A DNA stretch of 64,000 bases from assembly GCF_001612885.1 (NCBI RefSeq), contig NZ_BDBH01000007.1, positions 434,001 to 498,000 on the forward strand, read 5' to 3'. Position 1 is the first letter of the stretch. Each line of letters starts with the position of its first letter. The DNA is from Nocardia harenae NBRC 108248. GTDB taxonomy: Bacteria > Actinomycetota > Actinomycetes > Mycobacteriales > Mycobacteriaceae. Below are positions 57,545-64,000 of the stretch, one piece after another. A program made the translations under genes and the position numbers. The notes under the pieces were generated by a model. The model did no database searches. It was not told where the DNA came from and worked only from the letters and a program-made list of their open reading frames with translations.

Positions 57545-59068
57545 CTACTCGGTGACCGGCTCCGCCGCGATGTCCTCCAGCACCGCGATGAGCGTGCGCA
57601 CCGGGACGCCGGTGCCGCCCTTGCCGACGTAGCCGAACGCGCCGCCCTGGTTGTAGGCCGGGCCCGCGATGTCGATGTGCGCCCACTGCACCCCCTCCGG
57701 CACGAACTCCTTCAGGAAGAGCCCGGCGGAGAGCATGCCGCCCCAGCGGTGCCCGGCGACGTTCGCGATATCGGCGACCTTGGAGTTCAGATCGGCGCGC
57801 AACTCCGCAGGCAGCGGCATGGCCCAGCCGTTCTCGCCGACCGAGCGGGAGATCCCGGCCACCCGGTCGCGGAACTCGTCGGTGCCCATGACGCCGGGGG
57901 TGCGGGTGCCGAGCGCGACCATCTGCGCGCCGGTGAGCGTGGCGACGTCGATCAGGAACTCCGGGTCGTCCTCGCCCGCGCGCACGATGGCGTCGGCCAG
58001 GATGAGCCTGCCCTCGGCGTCGGTGTTCAGCACCTCGACGGTGGTGCCGCCGTACTGGACCAGCACGTCGCCCGGGCGCTGCGCGGTGCTGGATGGCATG
58101 TTCTCGGCCATCGGAACCGTCGCCGTGACCGTGATCGGCAGGCTCAGCCTGGCCGCGAGCAGGGTCGTGGCGATGACCGCCGCCGCGCCGCCCATGTCCG
58201 AGGTCATGGCATCCATGCCCGCGGCGGGCTTGATCGAGATGCCGCCGGTGTCGAAGGTGATGCCCTTGCCGATCAGCGCGACCTTGCGCGGCCCGCCCTC
58301 GTAGCTGATCCGGACCAGCCGCGGCGGCCGCGACGAGCCCTTGCCGACGCCGAGCACGCCGCCGTACCCGCCCGCCTCCAGTGCCTTCTCGTCCAGCACC
58401 TCGACGGTGAGCCCGGCGCCTTCGGCGAGCAGCGCGGCGCGGTCGGCGAACTCGGCGGGGAAGAGGTGGCTGGGCGGGGTGTTCACGAAGTCGCGGGCGG
58501 TGGCGACCGCCTCCGCGACCAGCCGGGCGCGGAACAGCGCCTCCTCGCCGAAATCGGGCTCGGGCACCAGTAGCTCGACCCTGGCCGGCGGGCGCTCGTC
58601 CGGCTTCGGCGCCGTCTTCGCCGAGCGGTACGGCGTGAAGGTGTAGGCGCCCAGGTAGAACCCCTCGGCCGCGGCGCCGAGGTCGAGCCCGGAGAGCGTG
58701 CTCGCGATCTGCTCGGTGCCGCTCAGCGCGCGCGCCGCCACGCCCGCGGAGCGCCGGATCTGCTCGGCGTCCAGCTTCTCCGCCGAGCCGAGGCCGACGG
58801 CGAGCACGCTGGTGACGCCGTCCAGCCCGGCCGGGGCGGGCACCCGGGTGAGCTCCTCCGCCTTGCCCTTCGCGCCGACCGCGCCGAGCTGGTCGAGCAG
58901 GGTCGCGCGCAGCTCGGTGCTCAGCACGTCGCTGAAGAGGTCGTCGGGCACGATCGCCGGGCCGTTCTCGGAGGAGGTCACGCCGATGACGAGCACGTCG
59001 GTATCGGAGCCGAGAGCGGTGGTACGGGCCAGTTCCGGGCCCAGCGGGCGATCAGCAGCAGCGGTCAT
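57545..59068 (-). CDS. pepA: Leucyl aminopeptidase (M17)
   Basis: Dizinc cytosolic aminopeptidase that trims N-terminal residues from peptides. 507 residues. N-terminal mixed domain (1-180); catalytic domain with ALIGKGITFDTGGISIKPA (metal Lys and Asp, about residues 265-283), MTSDMGGAAAVI, and NTDAEGRLILADA (about 345-357, the M17 signature). Corresponds to M. tuberculosis pepB (Rv2213). ATG 59068 is favoured over GTG 59074 by TAGCCT ending 6 nt upstream. Divergent from gcvT. Confidence 0.96.
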   Translation of the reverse strand: MTAAADRPLGPELARTTALGSDTDVLVIGVTSSENGPAIVPDDLFSDVLSTELRATLLDQLGAVGAKGKAEELTRVPAPAGLDGVTSVLAVGLGSAEKLDAEQIRRSAGVAARALSGTEQIASTLSGLDLGAAAEGFYLGAYTFTPYRSAKTAPKPDERPPARVELLVPEPDFGEEALFRARLVAEAVATARDFVNTPPSHLFPAEFADRAALLAEGAGLTVEVLDEKALEAGGYGGVLGVGKGSSRPPRLVRISYEGGPRKVALIGKGITFDTGGISIKPAAGMDAMTSDMGGAAAVIATTLLAARLSLPITVTATVPMAENMPSSTAQRPGDVLVQYGGTTVEVLNTDAEGRLILADAIVRAGEDDPEFLIDVATLTGAQMVALGTRTPGVMGTDEFRDRVAGISRSVGENGWAMPLPAELRADLNSKVADIANVAGHRWGGMLSAGLFLKEFVPEGVQWAHIDIAGPAYNQGGAFGYVGKGGTGVPVRTLIAVLEDIAAEPVTE

Positions 59069-59074
59069 GGCCAC

Positions 59075-59080
59075 AGGCTA
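59075..59080 (-). promoter_or_regulatory. -10 box, leaderless aminopeptidase
   Basis: TAGCCT on the minus strand ends 6 nt before ATG 59068. Confidence 0.5.
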
Positions 59081-59199
59081 CTGCCCGCCGCGGCAGCCCC
59101 GCCCGGCGCGGGCGTGCGCGGATCAGGCCAGGAGGCGGGAGCGCGGCGTGGCCGCGGAGGGCCATCGATCACGCCCCCATCGGTACCGCATTCAGCGGC

Positions 59200-59205
59200 T
59201 AAGCT
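59200..59205 (+). promoter_or_regulatory. -10 box, leaderless gcvT
   Basis: TAAGCT ends 7 nt before GTG 59213; no Shine-Dalgarno and no glycine riboswitch in the 144-bp gap. Confidence 0.5.
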
Positions 59206-59212
59206 GCCTCGG

Positions 59213-60313
59213 GTGACCGACACCGAGCTGCTCCGAGGCCCCATCGACGCCGTGCACACCTCGCTCGGGGCGACCTTCGCGCCGTTCGGCGGGTGGCGGA
59301 TGCCGGTCTCCTACGCGGGCACGGTGCGCGAGCACACGGCGGTGCGTGAGACGGTCGGGCTCTTCGACGTGAGCCACCTCGGCAAGGCGACGGTGCGCGG
59401 CCCCGGCGCTGCCGAGTTCGTGAACGGCGCCTTCACCAACGACCTGGACCGCATCCGCCCCGGCCGGGCGCAGTACACGCTGTGCTGCACCGACTCCGGC
59501 GGTGTCGTCGACGACCTGATCGCCTACTTCGTCGGGCCGGACGAGATCTTCCTCGTCCCCAATGCCGCCAATACCGCCGAGGTGGTCGCCCGGCTGCGTA
59601 CGGCGGGCACCGGCGGCGTCACCGTGACAGACGACCACCGGGCCTACGCGGTCTTCGCGGTGCAGGGCCCGCGCTCGCCCGCGGTGCTCGAAAGCCTCGG
59701 CCTGCCCGCCGATCTCGGCTACATGGCCTTCGCCGACGCCGAGTGGCAGGGCCGCGAGGTCCGGGTCTGCCGCACCGGCTACACCGGCGAGCACGGCTAC
59801 GAGCTGCTGCCGCGCTGGGACGATGCCGAGCCGGTGTTCCGCGCCCTGCTGGCGGCCGTAGCGGCCGAGGGCGGCCAACCCGCCGGGCTCGGCGCCCGCG
59901 ACACCCTGCGCACCGAGATGGGGTACCCGCTGCACGGCCACGAGCTCGGGCCCGATATCAGCCCGCTGCAGGCGCGCTGCGGCTGGGCGGTGGGCTGGGC
60001 CAAGCCGCGGTTCTGGGGCAAGGCCGCGCTCGAGCGCGAGAAGGCCGCCGGGCCGGCCAGGACCCTGCTCGGGCTGCGCGCCATCGACCGCGGCGTGCTG
60101 CGCCGCGGCCAGCGCGTGCTGCGCGGTGACGAGGTGGTGGGGGAGACCACCTCGGGCACCTTCTCCCCGACCCTGGAGCGCGGCATCGCGCTCGCGCTGC
60201 TCGACACCGCGGCCGGGCTGGAGGCGGGCGCCGAGGTCATCGTGGACGTGCGCGGCAGGCGGCTGCGCTGCGCGGTGGTGCGGCCGCCGTTCGTGGACGC
60301 GCGCCCCGCCTGA
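59213..60313 (+). CDS. gcvT: Aminomethyltransferase (glycine cleavage T protein)
   Basis: Takes the aminomethyl group from the H-protein lipoyl arm and hands it to tetrahydrofolate, releasing ammonia. 366 residues, normal. Motifs: FGGWRMPVSYAGTVREHTAV (about residues 21-40), GLFDVSHLGKATVRG (catalytic Asp region), YTLCCTDSGGVVDDLI, CRTGYTGEHGYEL and LGARDTLRTEMGYPLHGHEL. The other glycine cleavage genes (gcvP, gcvH) are not here, as in M. tuberculosis, where gcvT (Rv2211c) also sits by ilvE and pepB. 27 bp before ilvE. Confidence 0.95.
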   Translation: MTDTELLRGPIDAVHTSLGATFAPFGGWRMPVSYAGTVREHTAVRETVGLFDVSHLGKATVRGPGAAEFVNGAFTNDLDRIRPGRAQYTLCCTDSGGVVDDLIAYFVGPDEIFLVPNAANTAEVVARLRTAGTGGVTVTDDHRAYAVFAVQGPRSPAVLESLGLPADLGYMAFADAEWQGREVRVCRTGYTGEHGYELLPRWDDAEPVFRALLAAVAAEGGQPAGLGARDTLRTEMGYPLHGHELGPDISPLQARCGWAVGWAKPRFWGKAALEREKAAGPARTLLGLRAIDRGVLRRGQRVLRGDEVVGETTSGTFSPTLERGIALALLDTAAGLEAGAEVIVDVRGRRLRCAVVRPPFVDARPA

Positions 60314-60327
60314 TCAGCGCGCCCCGA

Positions 60328-60333
60328 TAGGAT
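60328..60333 (+). promoter_or_regulatory. -10 box, leaderless ilvE
   Basis: TAGGAT ends 7 nt before ATG 60341. A GGGGG run between it and the ATG could alternatively serve as a poor ribosome site. Confidence 0.45.
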
Positions 60334-60340
60334 CGGGGGC

Positions 60341-61438
60341 ATGACCGCTGCTGCACAGTTCGCCCGTATTCCGCATCCCGCTCGCACGCCGGGGGAGCGG
60401 GTACGGGAGATTCTGGCGGCGCCCGGCTTCGGCCGGTTCTTCACCGACCACATGGTCTCCATCGACTACCGGGACGGCAGCTGGACCGACGCGCGGGTGG
60501 AGCCGTACGCGCCGCTGCAGATGGATCCGGCCACCATGGTCTTCCACTACGGCCAGGCCATCTTCGAGGGGCTCAAGGCGTACCGGCAGCCGGACGGCGG
60601 CATCGCCTGCTTCCGGATCGACGCCAATGCCGCGCGCTTCCGCCGCTCGGCGCGCAGGCTCGCCATGGCCGAGCTCCCCGACGAACTCTTCATCGAGTCG
60701 GTGCGGGCGCTGCTCGAGGTGGACGGTGACTGGGTGCCCGCGGCGGGCGGCGAGGAAGCGCTCTACCTGCGGCCCTTCATGTTCGCGACCGAGGCGGGGC
60801 TGGGCGTGAAGCCCGCGGCCGCCTACAAGTACCTGCTGCTCGGATCGCCGGCCGGGGCCTACTTCCCGCGCGGCGTGAAGCCGGTGAAGGTCTGGCTCTC
60901 CACCGAGTACGTGCGCGCCGCGCCGGGCGGCACCGGCGAGGCCAAGGTGGCGGGCAACTACGCCTCCTCGCTGCTTGCCCAGGCCGAGGCCACCGAGAAG
61001 GGCTGCGACCAGGTGGTCTGGCTGGACGCCGTGGAGCGCGCCTACGTCGAGGAGATGGGCACCAACAATTTGTTCTTCGTCTTCGGCTCGGGGTCCGAGG
61101 CCAGGCTGGTGACGCCGGAGCTCTCCGGCTCGCTGCTGCCCGGCATCACCCGCGACTCGCTGATCACGCTCGCCGCCGACGCCGGGTACCGGGTCGAGGA
61201 GCGCAAGGTCTCGGTGCGGGAGTGGCTGGACGGCGCCGCCTCCGGGGAGATCACCGAGGTGTTCGGCTGCGGTACCGCGGCGGTCATCACCCCGGTCGGC
61301 TGGGTGCGTTCGCCGGACGGCGAAGTCGCCATCGGCGGCGGCGAGCCGGGTGAGGTCACCCTGGCGTTGCGCGACACCCTGACCGGTATTCAGCGCGGCA
61401 CCTTCGCCGACACCCACGACTGGCTCTTCCGCTTCTGA
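60341..61438 (+). CDS. ilvE: Branched-chain amino acid aminotransferase
   Basis: PLP fold type IV enzyme: last step in leucine, isoleucine and valine synthesis, reversible with 2-oxoglutarate/glutamate. 365 residues, the length of mycobacterial IlvE. Motifs: FHYGQAIFEGLKAYRQPDG (about residues 68-86), LYLRPFMFAT, PLP Lys in GEAKVAGNYASSLL (about 204), and EEMGTNNLFFVFG (Thr/Asn phosphate contacts). Ends at a 13-bp-stem terminator. Confidence 0.97.
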   Translation: MTAAAQFARIPHPARTPGERVREILAAPGFGRFFTDHMVSIDYRDGSWTDARVEPYAPLQMDPATMVFHYGQAIFEGLKAYRQPDGGIACFRIDANAARFRRSARRLAMAELPDELFIESVRALLEVDGDWVPAAGGEEALYLRPFMFATEAGLGVKPAAAYKYLLLGSPAGAYFPRGVKPVKVWLSTEYVRAAPGGTGEAKVAGNYASSLLAQAEATEKGCDQVVWLDAVERAYVEEMGTNNLFFVFGSGSEARLVTPELSGSLLPGITRDSLITLAADAGYRVEERKVSVREWLDGAASGEITEVFGCGTAAVITPVGWVRSPDGEVAIGGGEPGEVTLALRDTLTGIQRGTFADTHDWLFRF

Positions 61439-61448
61439 TTCGGAGTCG

Positions 61449-61477
61449 GCCCTGCCGTCCGGAACGGACGGCAGGGC
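61449..61477. terminator. Bidirectional terminator ilvE / MBL gene
   Basis: Perfect 13-bp stem GCCCTGCCGTCCG/CGGACGGCAGGGC with a GAA loop, between two convergent genes. Confidence 0.8.
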
Positions 61478-61496
61478 TGCCGGGAGTGTGCTGGGC

Positions 61497-62210
61497 TCAG
61501 CCCGGCATCAGCATGTGCCATTCGTCGAGGGTCTGCGGGCGCAGCACGTAGTTGTTCTCGCGCACCGCGGTGAGCGGTGCGCTCGGCTCCTGCGAGTACC
61601 AGTGCCCCGGATAGACCACCGGGTCGCCGCGCAGCCCGGCGAGGTGCCGCAGGCTGCGGAACATCTCGTCGGAATCGCCGCCGGGGAAATCGGTGCGGCC
61701 ACAGCCGTCGACGAACAGCGTGTCGCCCGCGACGAGCCGGTTCTCGAACAGGAAGCACTGGCTGCCCGGCGTGTGCCCGGGCGTGTGTAACAATTCGATC
61801 TCGAAAGTCCCGACGCTGAGTTTGTCCCCGTGTTCGTGCCCGGTGAATTCGCTCTCCGCGATGCCGGTGACGTTGGCGACCCAGGTCAGTTCGGCGTGGT
61901 TCACATGCACCGGGACGCTGGTCTTCTCCAGCAGTTCGCGCACGCCGCGCAGGGTGAAGCCGAGCATGGAGCCGCCCACGTGGTCCGGGTGGTGGTGGGT
62001 GGCGAGCACGCCGGTGAGGCGCAGGCCGTCGGCCTCCGCCAGGTCCGCGAGATCGCCCGCGGCATAGGCGGGATCGACGACGACGCACTCCCCGCTCTCC
62101 CGGTCGCCGATGAGGTACGCGAAATTCCGCATCTGTGTCGCGATCGGATCGCCGACGGCGAAATCCCGGCCGGACAGCAGCTGGCGAAAGTACAGGCGCT
62201 CGGAAGACAT
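61497..62210 (-). CDS. Metallo-beta-lactamase-fold hydrolase (glyoxalase II-like)
   Basis: 237 residues. MBL fold: NFAYLIGDRESGECVVVDPA, metal motif ATHHHPDHVGGS (about residues 73-84), HTPGHTPGSQCFLF (metal His), GDTLFVDGCGRTDFPGGDSD (bridging Asp, about 162-181) and YPGHWYS (last His). The G-C-G-R-x-D-F motif is that of glyoxalase II/persulfide dioxygenase-like enzymes; an exact substrate cannot be assigned. ATG 62210 has AAGGTGG 5-7 nt upstream, which also reads as a TAAGGT -10 box at leaderless distance. Confidence 0.88.
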   Translation of the reverse strand: MSSERLYFRQLLSGRDFAVGDPIATQMRNFAYLIGDRESGECVVVDPAYAAGDLADLAEADGLRLTGVLATHHHPDHVGGSMLGFTLRGVRELLEKTSVPVHVNHAELTWVANVTGIAESEFTGHEHGDKLSVGTFEIELLHTPGHTPGSQCFLFENRLVAGDTLFVDGCGRTDFPGGDSDEMFRSLRHLAGLRGDPVVYPGHWYSQEPSAPLTAVRENNYVLRPQTLDEWHMLMPG

Positions 62211-62453
62211 GGCGTCCACCTTATTGTGCGACCCAGACGATGCGTGCGAGTCGGCCGGAAAATGTCCACTGACCCAGACTGTGGCGGTCGACACGTTTGA
62301 CCTGGTGCCCCCTGGAATAACGCACGGCGATTGCTCGCCGGGTGCCGGAAACAAACAAGTGTGCGTGCCGGGTAATAGCTGAATTGCACTGGTCGCGAGG
62401 TATATCTCCGAATTCCGGGTGGGGTATCGGGCTTTCGGAACGTTTCGACCGGA
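62211..62453. other. Gap between MBL gene and cobS
   Basis: 243 bp, visibly more AT-rich than its surroundings. No convincing gene, RNA or repeat. Confidence 0.4.
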
Positions 62454-63200
62454 TCAGCCCAGGGCGAGGAGCACGGCGGTGGTGGCGGTGGCCGATTCCA
62501 CTGCCGCGCCGAGCACATCGCCGGAGAGACCCTCGAAACGGCGGACGCAATGCTGCGTCAGCAGCGCCGCGGCGGCGAGGGCGGCGGCGACCGCGAGCGG
62601 GCCGTGCCAGGGGGCCGTGCCGGGTAGCAGGGCGGCTGCGGCGAGGGCGGCGGCGACCCACAGGGCGGCGGTCAGCGGGCGCTGGGTGGCGGCGACCAGG
62701 GCGCCGAAGCCGGTGTCCGGGGCGGCGGGAGCGCGCACGCAGGCGAGCACCGCCGCCACCCGGCCGGTGGCGACCGCGAGCACCACGCCCGCCCACTGTC
62801 CGGCGTCCGCGAGCGCCGCGAAGGCGAGTGCCTGGGTGAGGACGGCGAAGAGGAGCGCGGCGGTGCCGAACGGCCCGATGCCGCCGTCCTTCATGATGCG
62901 GCGGGCGCGCTCGGGCGGGCCATAGCAGCCGAGGCCGTCGGCGGTGTCGGCCAGGCCGTCCAGGTGCATGCCTCGGGTGCCCGCGGTCAGGGCGCCGACC
63001 GCGAGCAGCCCCGCGAGGGTCGTGGTGGCGCCCGCCGCGGTGAGCGCCCACAGGGTCGCGGCGGCGAAGGCGCCGAGCAGGAGTCCCGCGCCGGGGGCCG
63101 CCGCGATGGCACGCCCCGCCGCCCCGCGGTCGATCTCGTCCGGCCCGCGCACCGGGAGCACGGTCAGCCAGGAGAGGGCGAGCCGCAATCCGGTGATCAC
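62454..63200 (-). CDS. cobS: Adenosylcobinamide-GDP ribazoletransferase (cobalamin synthase)
   Basis: Membrane enzyme joining adenosylcobinamide-GDP to alpha-ribazole (phosphate), the final assembly of cobalamin. 248 residues, several membrane helices. Motifs: LRLALSWLTVLPV (N-terminal, typical), GMHLDGLADTADGLGCYG (metal-binding DGLADTADG, about residues 77-94), MKDGGIGPFGTAAL (about 102-115). GTG 63200. It lies downstream of cobT on the same strand. The gap of 142 bp between them shows no recognisable feature. Confidence 0.95.
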   Translation of the reverse strand: MITGLRLALSWLTVLPVRGPDEIDRGAAGRAIAAAPGAGLLLGAFAAATLWALTAAGATTTLAGLLAVGALTAGTRGMHLDGLADTADGLGCYGPPERARRIMKDGGIGPFGTAALLFAVLTQALAFAALADAGQWAGVVLAVATGRVAAVLACVRAPAAPDTGFGALVAATQRPLTAALWVAAALAAAALLPGTAPWHGPLAVAAALAAAALLTQHCVRRFEGLSGDVLGAAVESATATTAVLLALG

Positions 63201-63342
63201 CGGACCGCCCGTCGTCGGTGGTCCAGGGCGGGCACCTGTCGCCGAGCGCGCGGAGCCGCGGCCCGCGCGGTCGAAGCGGCGGTCAGCAACTCGGCAGGCG
63301 GGGAGGCGGCCGTCAGGGGCTCGGCGACCGGGATCGCCCGGC

Positions 63343-64000
63343 TCACTTTCGCAGGTTCGCTGCGGGAGCGGCGGTTTCGCCCCTGGTGCTGACGCCCGCG
63401 TCGCCGAAGGTCGCCATCTCGCCGATGGCGGCGACGGCGGCGCGCAGCAGCGGGAGCGCGGCGAGCGCGCCGGAGGCTTCGCCGAGCCGCATGTCCAGCT
63501 CGAGCAGCGGCTCCAGGTGCAGGTGGCGCAGCGCCAGCCGGTGCGCGGGCTCGGTGGAGCGGTGCCCGGCCACCCACCACGCCTTGGCGCCGTCGGCCAG
63601 GTCCTCGGCGATCAGCGCGGCGGCGGTCACCACCGTGCCGTCCAGGATCACCGGGGTGCGCCTGGCGGCGGCGCGGGCGAGAAACCCCGTGATGGCGGCG
63701 ATATCGGCCCCGCCGCCGACCCGGAGCAGCGCCACCGGCTGCTGCTTGGCGACCGGGCGGGTGCGGCGCATGGTGTCCCGGATGGCGGCCAGCTTGCGGC
63801 TCCAGCCTGCGTCGTCGACCCCGGTGCCGCGGCCGATGGCGGCCACCGGTTCGGTGCCGGTGAGGGTGGCGATGAGCGCCGTGGCGGGGGTGGTGTTGCC
63901 GATTCCCATGTCGCCGGCGATCAGCAGGTCGGCGCCCGCGTCGATCTCCTCGTCCGCGATGGCCACGCCCGCGTCGAGTGCGGCGCGCACCTCGTCCTCG
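63343..64000 (-). CDS. cobT: Nicotinate-nucleotide-DMB phosphoribosyltransferase (partial)
   Basis: C-terminal ~218 residues; the N-terminus lies beyond the right edge. CobT activates the lower ligand by moving phosphoribose from nicotinate mononucleotide to dimethylbenzimidazole. Motifs: LLIAGDMGIGNTTPATALI, RGTGVDDAGWSRKL, LRVGGGADIAAITGFL, TPVILDGTVVTAAAL and LELDMRLGEASGALAALPLL, in which the catalytic Glu (R-L-G-E) is present. With cobD, cobC, cobS and the alpha-ribazole phosphatase fusion it gives most of the late cobalamin pathway in this window. Confidence 0.95.
   Translation of the reverse strand, partial: EDEVRAALDAGVAIADEEIDAGADLLIAGDMGIGNTTPATALIATLTGTEPVAAIGRGTGVDDAGWSRKLAAIRDTMRRTRPVAKQQPVALLRVGGGADIAAITGFLARAAARRTPVILDGTVVTAAALIAEDLADGAKAWWVAGHRSTEPAHRLALRHLHLEPLLELDMRLGEASGALAALPLLRAAVAAIGEMATFGDAGVSTRGETAAPAANLRK

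Overview
The window is a chromosomal segment of a high-GC actinomycete of the Mycobacteriales, most probably Nocardia or a close relative. This rests on the strong GC bias, the many GTG starts, leaderless -10 boxes, WXG100/ESX proteins and YbaB-WXG100 pairs. Gene order also matches the Mycobacterium tuberculosis block cobT-cobS-ilvE-gcvT-pepB-sucB-(TIGR01777)-lipB-lipA-glnA1-glnE-glnA2-Hip1-panB-RNase H/CobC-Zn ribbon-NIF3-cobC-SURF1-cobD. The species call is inference; the gene content is read directly.

Layout. 1-1330: left-truncated secretion/toxin module on the minus strand (WXG100, YbaB-like protein, N-terminus of a CpnT-like polymorphic toxin). 1644-3677: ald facing an ECF sigma factor. 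3756-10851: cobalamin genes cobD and cobC with SURF1, NIF3, a Zn-ribbon coiled-coil protein and a fused RNase HI/alpha-ribazole phosphatase; ptpA-ptkA, expected here, survives only as a 19-codon stub. 11137-21064: a biosynthetic locus with a flavin monooxygenase fused to a condensation/acyltransferase domain, followed by a two-module NRPS (C-A-PCP-C-A-PCP-TE). 21220-29754: membrane protein BrkB/YihY, hydrolases, RNase P RNA, small secreted proteins, an RNB ribonuclease, CHAD protein, proline iminopeptidase and panB. 29986-44877: Hip1-type lipoprotein protease, glnA2, glnE, a nuclease-fold protein, a Zn protease, three further hydrolases, a TY-Chap protein and two small membrane proteins. 45224-46829: glnA1 with a tandem GlnR box upstream and a strong terminator downstream.

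46758-51860 is an accessory island between glnA1 and lipA. The last codons of glnA1 plus its terminator are duplicated about 2.2 kb downstream. Between the copies lie an AbiEi antitoxin, a frameshifted AbiEii toxin and a wrecked MmpS-like gene cut off exactly at the second copy. Beyond it come two WXG100 proteins, a large protein ending in an R-S-E ADP-ribosyltransferase domain, a 70-residue acidic protein (candidate immunity protein), and a fragment of a second AbiEii gene next to lipA. This is the most dynamic part of the window.

51861-64000 returns to core metabolism: lipoate synthesis and attachment (lipA, lipB) directly beside sucB, which carries two lipoyl domains; aminopeptidase, gcvT, ilvE, a metallo-beta-lactamase-fold hydrolase, and cobS and cobT, the latter truncated by the right edge. 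Nitrogen control is a theme: GlnE modifies GlnA1 on Tyr406, GlnA2 lacks that Tyr, and glnA1 carries GlnR sites. Most core genes appear to be transcribed leaderless: a TANNNT hexamer ends 6-8 nt before the start codon.
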